Shown one piece after another: positions 1 through 9,926 of a DNA stretch of 14,421 nucleotides. The number at the start of each line of letters is the position of its first letter. Position 1 is the stretch's first letter. The position numbers were made by a program, and so were the translations under genes. The DNA lies in NCBI GenBank assembly GCA_024640745.1, contig JAHEEL010000036.1:1-14421 (forward strand), read 5' to 3'. The notes beneath the pieces were generated by a model. That model searched no databases and was not told the origin of the DNA. It worked only from the letters and a program-made list of their open reading frames with translations. The stretch is from Actinomycetes bacterium (GTDB lineage Bacteria; Actinomycetota; Acidimicrobiia; Spongiisociales; UBA5794).

Positions 1-53
1 CGTTGTTGAACCTCTGCCGAGGTGAGGCCCCGTGGTTCGGCGTCCACGGTCAC
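1..53 (-). CDS. 5' end of a gene cut by the window edge, probably a cation-transporting P-type ATPase
   Basis: Reading the minus strand from a GTG at 53 gives M-T-V-D-A-E-P-R-G-L-T-S-A-E-V-Q-Q before the sequence ends. The string GLTSAEVQQ after a short leader resembles the start of the N-terminal actuator-side domain (Cation_ATPase_N type) of P-type cation pumps, which commonly begin GLT/S-x-x-E-V with a following arginine. If so, the product is an inner-membrane pump that uses ATP to move a metal or other cation. Only 17 residues are visible, so no catalytic motif can be checked. A second in-frame GTG at 47 is an alternative start. No Shine-Dalgarno sequence is evident. The gene begins 22 bp after the stop of the pyrophosphatase gene on the same strand, so the two may be co-transcribed. 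The family call is inference from one short motif. Confidence 0.5.
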   Translation of the reverse strand, partial: MTVDAEPRGLTSAEVQQ

Positions 54-75
54 AACAGGGGTACTGCCATTTGCC

Positions 76-687
76 CTAGCCGCCGTAGTGATCTTCGTAG
101 TCGGCCATGGCCGCAGCTACGACCCCGAGGGCGTGTTCACGTCCGTAGATTTCGGGGATCTCGACCCGGGTCTCCTCGCCTGGAACGTACTTGTAGGTGA
201 GGAAGTAGTGCTCGAGGCGAGCGATGGTCGCGGCGGGGATGTCGGCAACGTCTCTTGCGTCGTCGAGAACGGCATCCCCCACCAACACCGCAATGATCTT
301 GTCGTCGGCCTCACCGTTGTCGATCATCCGCAGGCCACCGACGACTCTGGCGTTCAGCATGATCTCCGAGCGGTCGATGGCTCGCTCTGATATGACACAG
401 ATGTCGAGCGGATCGCCGTCCGCGATCGCCACCTCGGGTGAGAACGCAGCAACGCGCTCGGCACAGAAGGTCTTGGGGATGAGGCCGTAGAGCGTGGGTG
501 GCGAACTGCTGCCTCGCTGCGGGCGGTCGACCTTGAGGTAGCCGGTCCGCTTCTCGACCTCGTACTTCACAAAGTCGAATGGAGAGATCTCGATGAATGC
601 GGTTACGACTTCGGGGGCATCCGGGCCGGTGTCGAGACCGTGCCATGGATGAGGGCGCCAGCGAAAGAACGGTTCGGGAAACGGCAT
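76..687 (-). CDS. ppa: Inorganic pyrophosphatase, soluble family I
   Basis: This cytoplasmic enzyme hydrolyses pyrophosphate to two phosphates and so pulls biosynthetic reactions forward. The 203-residue product carries the family I signature DGDPLDICV at residues 90-98. Other conserved positions include K41 and E43 in KYEVEK, the YGLIPKT segment at 67-73, the DDK motif at 128-130 and YKYVPG near 165-170. These match the metal- and phosphate-binding positions of characterised enzymes. It is longer than the roughly 175 residues of the E. coli protein because of an N-terminal extension rich in W, P and F (residues 1-25). An upstream in-frame start at 744 exists. I chose 687 because an excellent AGGAGG lies four bases before that ATG, and the extra 19 residues look non-coding. 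It follows the DUF5996 gene by 59 bp on the same strand and may share its transcript. Confidence 0.93.
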   Translation of the reverse strand: MPFPEPFFRWRPHPWHGLDTGPDAPEVVTAFIEISPFDFVKYEVEKRTGYLKVDRPQRGSSSPPTLYGLIPKTFCAERVAAFSPEVAIADGDPLDICVISERAIDRSEIMLNARVVGGLRMIDNGEADDKIIAVLVGDAVLDDARDVADIPAATIARLEHYFLTYKYVPGEETRVEIPEIYGREHALGVVAAAMADYEDHYGG

Positions 688-691
688 GCAA

Positions 692-697
692 CCTCCT
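692..697 (-). promoter_or_regulatory. Shine-Dalgarno sequence that fixes the ppa start
   Basis: The minus strand reads AGGAGG, then TTGC, then the ATG at 687. The match to the anti-SD sequence is perfect, although the spacing is slightly short. It supports the ATG at 687 over the longer in-frame start at 744. Confidence 0.75.
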
Positions 698-746
698 GCC
701 AGTGAGCGTAGCGGCGGCGCCGATCGTCTCCCACCGGCAGCCATGG

Positions 747-1562
747 CTACTCGGTCAGTCTTGGTGCCGCGGCCTCGTACACCGCCTTCGCATAGGCCAG
801 TACCTGATCAGCACCGTCGGTCCGGTCGGCGACATCGGTGTACGCGAGGATCGAACCGTCCCACCCATCCGTGTGCCACTGCGCACCTCCCGGAAGCGGC
901 ACCTCCTGGAGGTCGGCCTCGAACGGCCACGGGTTGGAATAGAAGTAGGCGTCACCAGCCGGGTAGAAACCGAGGTTGAGCTGCGCCGGCTGCTCGACCG
1001 ACGCGCCATCGTCCTTGGAGACGACCGATCGCGTCCCGAACCACTCGAACGCGAGGTCAAAGCCATGCGGCCACAGCTGAATCGGTCCCACCATCCCGCC
1101 GATCCGGTTCCGATGGGCGGTGAACACCGCATCGGCGGCAACAAAGGCCTGGAAGAGCGCCAACGCGTTGGCCTCGTTGTACGGGCGCGGATCGTCGTTC
1201 TCGAACCTCGCACGGTCGTAGGCGCCGGCGAGCCCGAATTCGGCACCGGCGGCGATCAGTGCACTCCCCATCTGCGTCCCGGTGAGGTCGGCGTTCATTG
1301 GGAACGCTCGGCTCTCTCCCGTCGATGTCTCGAACATGACGAGGTGCGTTCGCGGGTCCATGCGGATGAAGGCCGACCCGCCGGCGGGCAGCGGCATGGC
1401 ATCGGTCACGAGACCATCCGGACGGACCTTCAGCGAGATGTGCCACCAGGAAGGATGCGCGAGGGCGTGGGCGCGTGGCAGCGCGGCAACGGCGTGCGCG
1501 TAGGCGTGGAGGGTTGCGCGTGTCGGTTCGCCATCTGTCGGCAGTGCCGGGATGCTGAGCAT
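747..1562 (-). CDS. DUF5996 family protein, function unknown
   Basis: The 271-residue product resembles the DUF5996 family, which is spread through actinobacteria and some other bacteria and has no established role. Features I associate with the family are TLH at residues 17-19, the WWH motif at 39-41, the GLVTDAMP strand at 50-57, the G-P-I-Q-L-W-P-H-G-F-D-L segment at 159-170 and a C-terminal VYEAAA helix at 261-266. No signal peptide or membrane segment is evident, so it is probably cytoplasmic. The histidine, tryptophan and aspartate content of the conserved motifs could fit an active or binding site, but that is speculation. The open frame extends upstream to 2222. I chose the ATG at 1562 because GGAG sits seven bases before it and similarity begins there. 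The extension would run antisense through the divergent carbonic anhydrase gene. Confidence 0.8.
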   Translation of the reverse strand: MLSIPALPTDGEPTRATLHAYAHAVAALPRAHALAHPSWWHISLKVRPDGLVTDAMPLPAGGSAFIRMDPRTHLVMFETSTGESRAFPMNADLTGTQMGSALIAAGAEFGLAGAYDRARFENDDPRPYNEANALALFQAFVAADAVFTAHRNRIGGMVGPIQLWPHGFDLAFEWFGTRSVVSKDDGASVEQPAQLNLGFYPAGDAYFYSNPWPFEADLQEVPLPGGAQWHTDGWDGSILAYTDVADRTDGADQVLAYAKAVYEAAAPRLTE

Positions 1563-1592
1563 GGTCTCGCTCCATTCAGCTCTGTTCGCGGT

Positions 1593-1598
1593 TGTCAA
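1593..1598 (-). promoter_or_regulatory. Possible -35 element (TTGACA) for the DUF5996 gene
   Basis: A perfect TTGACA reads on the minus strand 30 bases upstream of the DUF5996 start, inside the 90-bp divergent gap. No convincing -10 hexamer follows at 16-18 bp, and such a -10 would overlap the SD. This may therefore be a chance match or part of an atypical promoter. Confidence 0.25.
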
Positions 1599-1639
1599 TG
1601 CCGGCGAGCCGTCGGCCATTCCCGACGTCCGGTCTCGGG

Positions 1640-1645
1640 TACGCT
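1640..1645 (+). promoter_or_regulatory. Possible -10 element (TACGCT) for a leaderless carbonic anhydrase mRNA
   Basis: TACGCT fits the actinobacterial -10 pattern TANNNT and ends seven bases before the ATG at 1653. Transcription would then start at or next to the start codon. The gene has no good SD (only a G-run directly before the ATG), which is consistent with leaderless translation. No clear -35 is seen. Confidence 0.35.
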
Positions 1646-1652
1646 GCGGGGC

Positions 1653-2156
1653 ATGGAAGCGCTCCACTTGCCGGAACCGGTCGTCGACCCTTCGGCCTTT
1701 GTCGCATCGACCGCCCAAGTCTACGGTTCGGTGGAGATCCGCGCCCGGGCCGTGGTCATGTTCGGCGCGGTGGTGCGCGCTGAACTCGACCGAATCGTGA
1801 TCGGCGAAGAGACGAACCTCCAGGACAACGTGGTGGTCCATGCCGATCTCGGCATCCCAACGACGATCGGAAGGCGGGTTACCGTCGGACATGCGGCCGT
1901 CGTGCACGGAGCGACGATCGGTGACCACTGCCTGGTCGGGATCGGCGCCCTGGCGCTCAACGGCTCCGAGCTTGGCGAAGGTGCCTGGCTCGCCGCCGGC
2001 TCGGTTCTGCCTGAAGGTCGGGCGATCCCCCCGTGGACCCTCGCCGTCGGCACGCCGGCGAAGCCCCTTCGCGACCTTCGCCCAGAGGAAGCCGAGCGGC
2101 AAGCTGCCGGCGTCGACGTCTACATTCGCTTCGGCGAGACGTACCGAAGGGCCTAG
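1653..2156 (+). CDS. Gamma-class carbonic anhydrase family protein (left-handed beta-helix)
   Basis: The 167-residue product is a hexapeptide-repeat protein of the gamma-carbonic anhydrase / YrdA / PaaY / CaiE group. Members form trimers of left-handed beta-helices with zinc between subunits, and some interconvert CO2 and bicarbonate. The three expected metal-ligand histidines are present: H63 in VVVHAD, H80 in VTVGH and H85 in VVHG. The NLQD segment (55-58) and R42 also match conserved family positions. Hexapeptide repeats run from about residue 20 to 135, and a C-terminal helix follows. Whether it is an active anhydrase cannot be judged, since many close homologues lack measured activity or act on acyl-CoA-linked pathways. 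The open frame extends upstream to 597. I took the ATG at 1653 because the beta-helix starts just after it and the upstream part is antisense to the DUF5996 gene. It is the only + strand gene here. Confidence 0.9.
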   Translation: MEALHLPEPVVDPSAFVASTAQVYGSVEIRARAVVMFGAVVRAELDRIVIGEETNLQDNVVVHADLGIPTTIGRRVTVGHAAVVHGATIGDHCLVGIGALALNGSELGEGAWLAAGSVLPEGRAIPPWTLAVGTPAKPLRDLRPEEAERQAAGVDVYIRFGETYRRA

Positions 2157-2197
2157 CTCTTCGTCTCCCCCGCCCTTCGGTCGAGGGAGGCCAAGAG
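2157..2197 (+). terminator. Hairpin directly after the carbonic anhydrase stop codon
   Basis: Arms 2157-2169 and 2185-2197 pair over 12 positions with one C-C mismatch and one G-T wobble, around a loop that contains CTTCGG. It begins at the base after the TAG. There is no T-run after it, so it is a rho-independent-like or mRNA 3'-end structure rather than a classical terminator. Its right arm can instead pair with 2209-2218. Confidence 0.45.
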
Positions 2198-2211
2198 GTG
2201 CGTGACTTTTG

Positions 2212-2237
2212 GTCTCCCCCACGGACGTGGAGGAGAC
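2212..2237. terminator. Hairpin before the hrpA stop, in the convergent gap
   Basis: The arms GTCTCCCCCAC (2212-2222) and GTGGAGGAGAC (2227-2237) pair over 11 positions with one mismatch, around a GGAC loop. It lies 12 bp beyond the hrpA stop in the direction of hrpA transcription and could serve either strand. No U-tract follows on either strand, so termination activity is inferred from position and structure only. Confidence 0.45.
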
Positions 2238-2249
2238 GAAGGTGGGCTT

Positions 2250-6128
<3,879 letters not shown>

Positions 6129-6222
6129 TCCGGCAGGGAAGGGTACGACGCCTCGCGCGTCATTCCGAGATCAGCCATCGTCCGCCTTCACCGCACCCGT
6201 TGGATAGCCCGAGAAGAGCACC

Positions 6223-7377
6223 CTACGAGCCGCGCTTGAAGATCGCCGCGGCGCCCATGCCGCCACCGATGCACATGCTCACCATGCCGTACTCGACGTC
6301 ACGCTTCACCATCTCGTGTAGCAGCGTCGCTGTCAGCTTCGCTCCGGTGCATCCAAGAGGGTGCCCGAGCGCGATCGCACCGCCGTTGACGTTGACGATC
6401 GACGGATCGAGGCCGAGCTTCCGCATCGAATAGAGCGCCTGGCTGGCGAACGCCTCGTTCAGTTCGACGAGGCCGATGTCGTCGAGCGACAGGCCGGCCG
6501 CTTCGAGCGCCTTCGGAATCGCCACCGTCGGCCCGATGCCCATTTCGTCGGGATGGACACCTGCGACCTGGTAGGTGATCAACTCGGCGAGCGGCTCAAG
6601 CCCCATCTCGGCGGCGGCCTCTCTCGTCATCAGCACCTCGATCGCCGCTCCGTCGGAGGTCTGCGAGGAGTTGCCGGCCGTCGATCGGCCGTCGACCTTG
6701 AATGCCGGGCGCAGCTTCGCCAAGCCTTCGATGGTGCTCTCGCGCGGACCGTCGTCGGTGTCGAACAACACGGCCCTGCCTCCGACCGTCACCTCGATCG
6801 GGATGATCTCGTCGCGGAACCGGCCCGATTCAATCGCCGCGAGGGCGCGACGGTTCGACTCGACGGCAAATGCGTCTTGGTCCTCGCGGCTGACGTCGTA
6901 GCGCTCGGCCACCGTCTCGCTCGTGATGCCCATCGCGTCATACGACGCCGGGAACTGGTCGACGAGCGTGGGATTGGGAGCCGGCTTCTGGCCTCCCATC
7001 GGCACCAGGGACATCGATTCGACGCCGCCGGTGATCACGATCTTCGACCAACCGGCCGCGATCTGCGCCGCCCCGGTCGCCAAGGACTGCAATCCGCTGC
7101 TGCAGAAGCGATTCAGCGTCATCGCCGGAACCTCGACCGGAAGACCGGCACGCAGCGATGCAATGCGGGCCACGTTCATGCCCTGTTCGGCCTCGGGGAA
7201 GGCGCAGCCGACGATCACGTCGTCGATGCTCGCCGGGTCGAGTTCCGGAACTCGCTCGAGGAACTCCTCGATCAGACGACCGAGCAGTTCGTCTGGCCTG
7301 GTCTCGCGCAGCGTTCCCTTGCCCGACTTGCCGACGGCGGTGCGGTGTGCGTGGGTGACCACGACTCCAGTGCTCAT
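6223..7377 (-). CDS. fadA: Acetyl-CoA C-acyltransferase (3-ketoacyl-CoA thiolase), FadA type
   Basis: This cytoplasmic enzyme carries out the last step of beta-oxidation: CoA-dependent cleavage of 3-ketoacyl-CoA to acetyl-CoA and a shortened acyl-CoA. The 384-residue product has all thiolase catalytic features: the nucleophile C92 in NRFCSSGLQS, NEAF at 307-310, H339 in the GHPLGCTGAK motif and C369 in CIGGGMGAA near the C-terminus. The GNSSQTSDGAA loop (235-245) is of the degradative acyltransferase kind rather than the biosynthetic GNSSGINDGAA kind, though specificity is not certain from sequence. I chose the ATG at 7377 because AAGGAG lies seven bases upstream; the open frame continues to 7446, inside the preceding gene. 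It starts 19 bp after the stop of the multifunctional dehydrogenase/hydratase gene, so the two form an operon whose products act in sequence. Confidence 0.93.
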   Translation of the reverse strand: MSTGVVVTHAHRTAVGKSGKGTLRETRPDELLGRLIEEFLERVPELDPASIDDVIVGCAFPEAEQGMNVARIASLRAGLPVEVPAMTLNRFCSSGLQSLATGAAQIAAGWSKIVITGGVESMSLVPMGGQKPAPNPTLVDQFPASYDAMGITSETVAERYDVSREDQDAFAVESNRRALAAIESGRFRDEIIPIEVTVGGRAVLFDTDDGPRESTIEGLAKLRPAFKVDGRSTAGNSSQTSDGAAIEVLMTREAAAEMGLEPLAELITYQVAGVHPDEMGIGPTVAIPKALEAAGLSLDDIGLVELNEAFASQALYSMRKLGLDPSIVNVNGGAIALGHPLGCTGAKLTATLLHEMVKRDVEYGMVSMCIGGGMGAAAIFKRGS

Positions 7378-7384
7378 GGATCTG

Positions 7385-7390
7385 CTCCTT
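7385..7390 (-). promoter_or_regulatory. Shine-Dalgarno sequence of fadA
   Basis: AAGGAG on the minus strand, seven bases before the ATG at 7377, lies in the 19-bp gap after the upstream gene. It decides the start in favour of 7377 over the in-frame alternative at 7446. Confidence 0.7.
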
Positions 7391-7396
7391 CTGCTC

Positions 7397-9805
7397 TCAG
7401 TTCCGCAACGGCTTGCCGGTCTCCAGCATGTGCAGGATCCGGTCAATCGTCTTCTGCTCCCGACAGAGGCCCACGAACGCCTCGCGTTCCAGGTCGAGGA
7501 AGTCCTGCTCGCTCAGGAGGGTGCCGGCTGGCACCGCGCCCCCGCACAGGACCGTTGCCAGCACTGTGCCGAGATGCTCGTCGTATTCGCTCAGATAGCC
7601 GCCCTGCGCCATGCCGTGAACCCCCACCTTGAGTGCGGCAATGCCCGTGGTGCCCGGGACTGGAACACGGCGTTGGGGCGGTGGGTGGTAGCCCATCTGC
7701 ACCATGGCGAGCACATCGGCCTTGGCGTCGGCGAGCACAGCGTCGGGATTCATCGTGATTCGATCGCTGGGACGCAGGAAGCCGTAGGACTTCGCTTCTT
7801 CGGCACTGGTCGATACGGTGCCGGTACCGACGGTCATGAACGCCTTCTCCATGAACGGGAACAAGTCGGCCTTGACGCCTTCCGGGATCGACCCGTAGAA
7901 CCGGAACGCCATCTCCTTGCAGCCTCCGCCGGCCGGGATCAATCCGACACCGAGCTCGACGAGGCCGATGTACGACTCGGCGGCAGCTCGCACGCTGTCG
8001 CCGTGCATCACGACCTCGCAGCCGCCGCCGAGGGCCATGCCCCGCGGCGCAACCACCACGGGACCGTCGCAGTACTTCATGAGCATGAACGTGTCCTGGA
8101 TCATCCGAACGGCCTCGGTGATCTGGTCCCAGTCCTGGGACATTGCGAGCATGCCGATGAGACCGACATTCGCACCGACCGAGAAGTTGGTGGCTTCGTT
8201 GCCGATCACCAACCCGACCAGCTCACCGGCTTCGACCATGTCACACCCGGTCTTGATGATCTCGAGAATCGTGTTGTCGAGCGCGTTCATCTTCGTGTGG
8301 AACGCGACGCACCCGACGCCGTCACCCATGTCGTAGAGCGTCGCCCCCACGTTCTCGGCCAGCACCTTCCCCTCGTCGGCGAGTGACGAAAGGAAGATCA
8401 ACCCCTCGGATGTCGGAACCGGCAGATACGTCTCAGAGGCAACATCCCAGTAGTACCGCGCACCGTCGCGAGTGGCGTACCACGAGCCCTCGCCGACCTC
8501 GATGAGCCGGTCGACGGCCGGCGGCACGGTCATGCCCTCGGCTCGCATCCGCTCGACGGACGCTTCGACGCCGATGGCATCCCACGTCTCGAACGGTCCG
8601 AGCTCGTAGTTGAAGCCCCAACGCAGGGCCCGGTCGACGTTCACGATGTCGTCGGCGATCTCCCCGAGCAGCTCCAGCGCATAGATGCAGGTCTCCGCCG
8701 TGACCTTCCACGCGAACCGTCCGTGGTCGTCGTCGAACGCCAACATCGCGGCGATCTTGTCGCCGGGGGTGTCCATCTTGCGGGCGACACCGACCGACGG
8801 GAGCCGGACCTTGCCGGCATCAACGTAGTCGAGGGTGTCGAGGTCGAGGCTGAGGATGGTGCTCCCCTGCTCACCGCGGACCTTCTTGTAGAACCCAGCG
8901 CCGGTCTTGGCGCCGAGCCGCCCATCGTCGATCAGCGCCTGCATGGCATCGGGAACGGTGAACCGGTCCCGCCATGGATCATCCGGACAGCCCTCGCCGA
9001 TGGTGGCGAGCACGTGCGCCATCGTATCGAGGCCCACGATGTCGGCCGTGCGGAACACCGCCGACTTCGGACGACCCATCGCCGGGCCGAAGACAACGTC
9101 GACCTCGGCGACGCCGACCCCGAACTCCTGCATCCAGTGAAACACCGATGCCATCCCGAAGGTGCCGATTCGGTTCGCGATGAAGTTCGGCGTGTCCTTG
9201 CAGTACACGACGCCCTTGCCCAGCACGTTCTCCCCGAAGTCCGCCATTGCGGCGAACACCTCCGGGTCCGTATCGGCGATCGGCACCATTTCGAGCAGCC
9301 TCATATACCGGACCGGGTTGAAGAAGTGGGTCACCATGAAATGGCTGCGGAAGTCGTCGCTCCGCCCCCAGGCCATCTCTGCGGCCGACAGCCCGGACGT
9401 GTTCGACGACACGACGCTTCCGGGCCGCCGATGCTCGTCGACCATGGCGAAGACGCGTTGCTTGATGTCCATGCGTTCGACGACCACCTCGACGATCCAA
9501 TCGCACTCGGCGAGCCTGCCGAGGTCGTCCTCGTAATTGCAGGCGGTAACCAGCGAGGCCAGGTCCGGGCGGTACAGCAGGGCCGGCTTCGCCTTCTTCA
9601 TTGCTGCGATACCCGCCTGCGAGATTCGGTTCCGCACGCTTCGATCTTCGAGCTTCAGGCCCGCGGCGACTTCGGCGTCGGTGAGCTCTGGAGGAACGAT
9701 ATCGAACAGATAGGACGGTATCCCTGCGTTCGCCAAGTGGGCGGCAATGCCCTGCCCCATCACGCCGGCGCCCAGGACGGCCGCTCGCTTGATCCGAATG
9801 CCCAT
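7397..9805 (-). CDS. fadN: 3-hydroxyacyl-CoA dehydrogenase / enoyl-CoA hydratase fusion, FadN type
   Basis: This bifunctional cytoplasmic beta-oxidation enzyme hydrates enoyl-CoA and then oxidises the 3-hydroxyacyl-CoA with NAD. The 802-residue product starts with a Rossmann fold (G12-x-G14-x-x-G17), then SNTS at 134-137 and the HFFNP motif at 160-164. The catalytic pair is H160 and E172, and KDTPNFIANR at 203-212 leads into the C-terminal dehydrogenase domain (about 210-420). A crotonase domain fills about 490-700, with an oxyanion-hole segment FSVGAN at 541-546 and both catalytic glutamates, E597 in GGGCE and E617 in VELGVGLIP. This dehydrogenase-first order is that of Bacillus FadN, not of E. 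coli FadB, where the hydratase comes first. GAGGAG sits seven bases before the ATG at 9805. The gene is followed by fadA, matching the Bacillus fadN-fadA order. Confidence 0.92.
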   Translation of the reverse strand: MGIRIKRAAVLGAGVMGQGIAAHLANAGIPSYLFDIVPPELTDAEVAAGLKLEDRSVRNRISQAGIAAMKKAKPALLYRPDLASLVTACNYEDDLGRLAECDWIVEVVVERMDIKQRVFAMVDEHRRPGSVVSSNTSGLSAAEMAWGRSDDFRSHFMVTHFFNPVRYMRLLEMVPIADTDPEVFAAMADFGENVLGKGVVYCKDTPNFIANRIGTFGMASVFHWMQEFGVGVAEVDVVFGPAMGRPKSAVFRTADIVGLDTMAHVLATIGEGCPDDPWRDRFTVPDAMQALIDDGRLGAKTGAGFYKKVRGEQGSTILSLDLDTLDYVDAGKVRLPSVGVARKMDTPGDKIAAMLAFDDDHGRFAWKVTAETCIYALELLGEIADDIVNVDRALRWGFNYELGPFETWDAIGVEASVERMRAEGMTVPPAVDRLIEVGEGSWYATRDGARYYWDVASETYLPVPTSEGLIFLSSLADEGKVLAENVGATLYDMGDGVGCVAFHTKMNALDNTILEIIKTGCDMVEAGELVGLVIGNEATNFSVGANVGLIGMLAMSQDWDQITEAVRMIQDTFMLMKYCDGPVVVAPRGMALGGGCEVVMHGDSVRAAAESYIGLVELGVGLIPAGGGCKEMAFRFYGSIPEGVKADLFPFMEKAFMTVGTGTVSTSAEEAKSYGFLRPSDRITMNPDAVLADAKADVLAMVQMGYHPPPQRRVPVPGTTGIAALKVGVHGMAQGGYLSEYDEHLGTVLATVLCGGAVPAGTLLSEQDFLDLEREAFVGLCREQKTIDRILHMLETGKPLRN

Positions 9806-9812
9806 AGGTCAA

Positions 9813-9818
9813 CTCCTC
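9813..9818 (-). promoter_or_regulatory. Shine-Dalgarno sequence of fadN
   Basis: GAGGAG on the minus strand lies seven bases before the ATG at 9805. A perfect inverted repeat (CGTGC-GTT-GCACG, 9818-9830) abuts it and shares one base. Confidence 0.65.
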
Positions 9819-9849
9819 GTGCGTTGCACGCTCGCTGGTGCTGCCCCGC

Positions 9850-9878
9850 ACAGTGGCCGACGAGCGGGCGCTACACAA
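9850..9878 (-). promoter_or_regulatory. Candidate promoter of the fadN-fadA operon
   Basis: On the minus strand TTGTGT (9878-9873) is followed after 17 bp by CACTGT (9855-9850). Each is a partial match to -35 and -10 consensus. It would give a start near 9843 and a leader of about 40 bases. It lies in the 121-bp gap between surE and fadN, where a promoter is needed, but the hexamers are weak. Confidence 0.25.
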
Positions 9879-9883
9879 GGGTC

Positions 9884-9899
9884 GGATGGCCCTCCATCC
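9884..9899 (-). terminator. Short hairpin downstream of surE
   Basis: A perfect 6-bp stem (GGATGG / CCATCC) with a 4-base loop lies 27 bp after the surE stop. On the minus strand it is followed by GACCCTTGTGT, a poor U-tract. The position at the end of the transporter-surE operon suggests a weak terminator. Confidence 0.35.
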
Positions 9900-9926
9900 T
9901 GCCGCGAGCCGACTGTCGGCGACGGA

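Noticed and set aside
30..49. Hairpin CCGTGG / CCACGG downstream of ppa, considered as a ppa terminator
   Set aside because: The 8-base loop and lack of a T-run make it weak, and it lies within the codons of the probable left-edge gene.
51..71. Six-codon mini-frame (MAVPLL) on the minus strand whose TGA overlaps the GTG of the left-edge gene
   Set aside because: A leader peptide with a GTGA overlap is conceivable, but there is no SD and a frame this short is expected by chance.
597..1652. Upstream extension of the carbonic anhydrase frame (from 597)
   Set aside because: It is antisense to the DUF5996 and ppa genes, and the beta-helix similarity starts only after the ATG at 1653.
1563..2222. 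Upstream extension of the DUF5996 frame (to 2222)
   Set aside because: It runs antisense through the carbonic anhydrase gene, whose zinc-ligand histidines are intact, and a good SD supports the internal start at 1562.
6361..8386. Long + strand open frames opposite fadA and fadN (6361-7632, 6923-8386)
   Set aside because: They are antisense shadows of two convincingly identified enzymes and show no family motifs or SD-supported starts.
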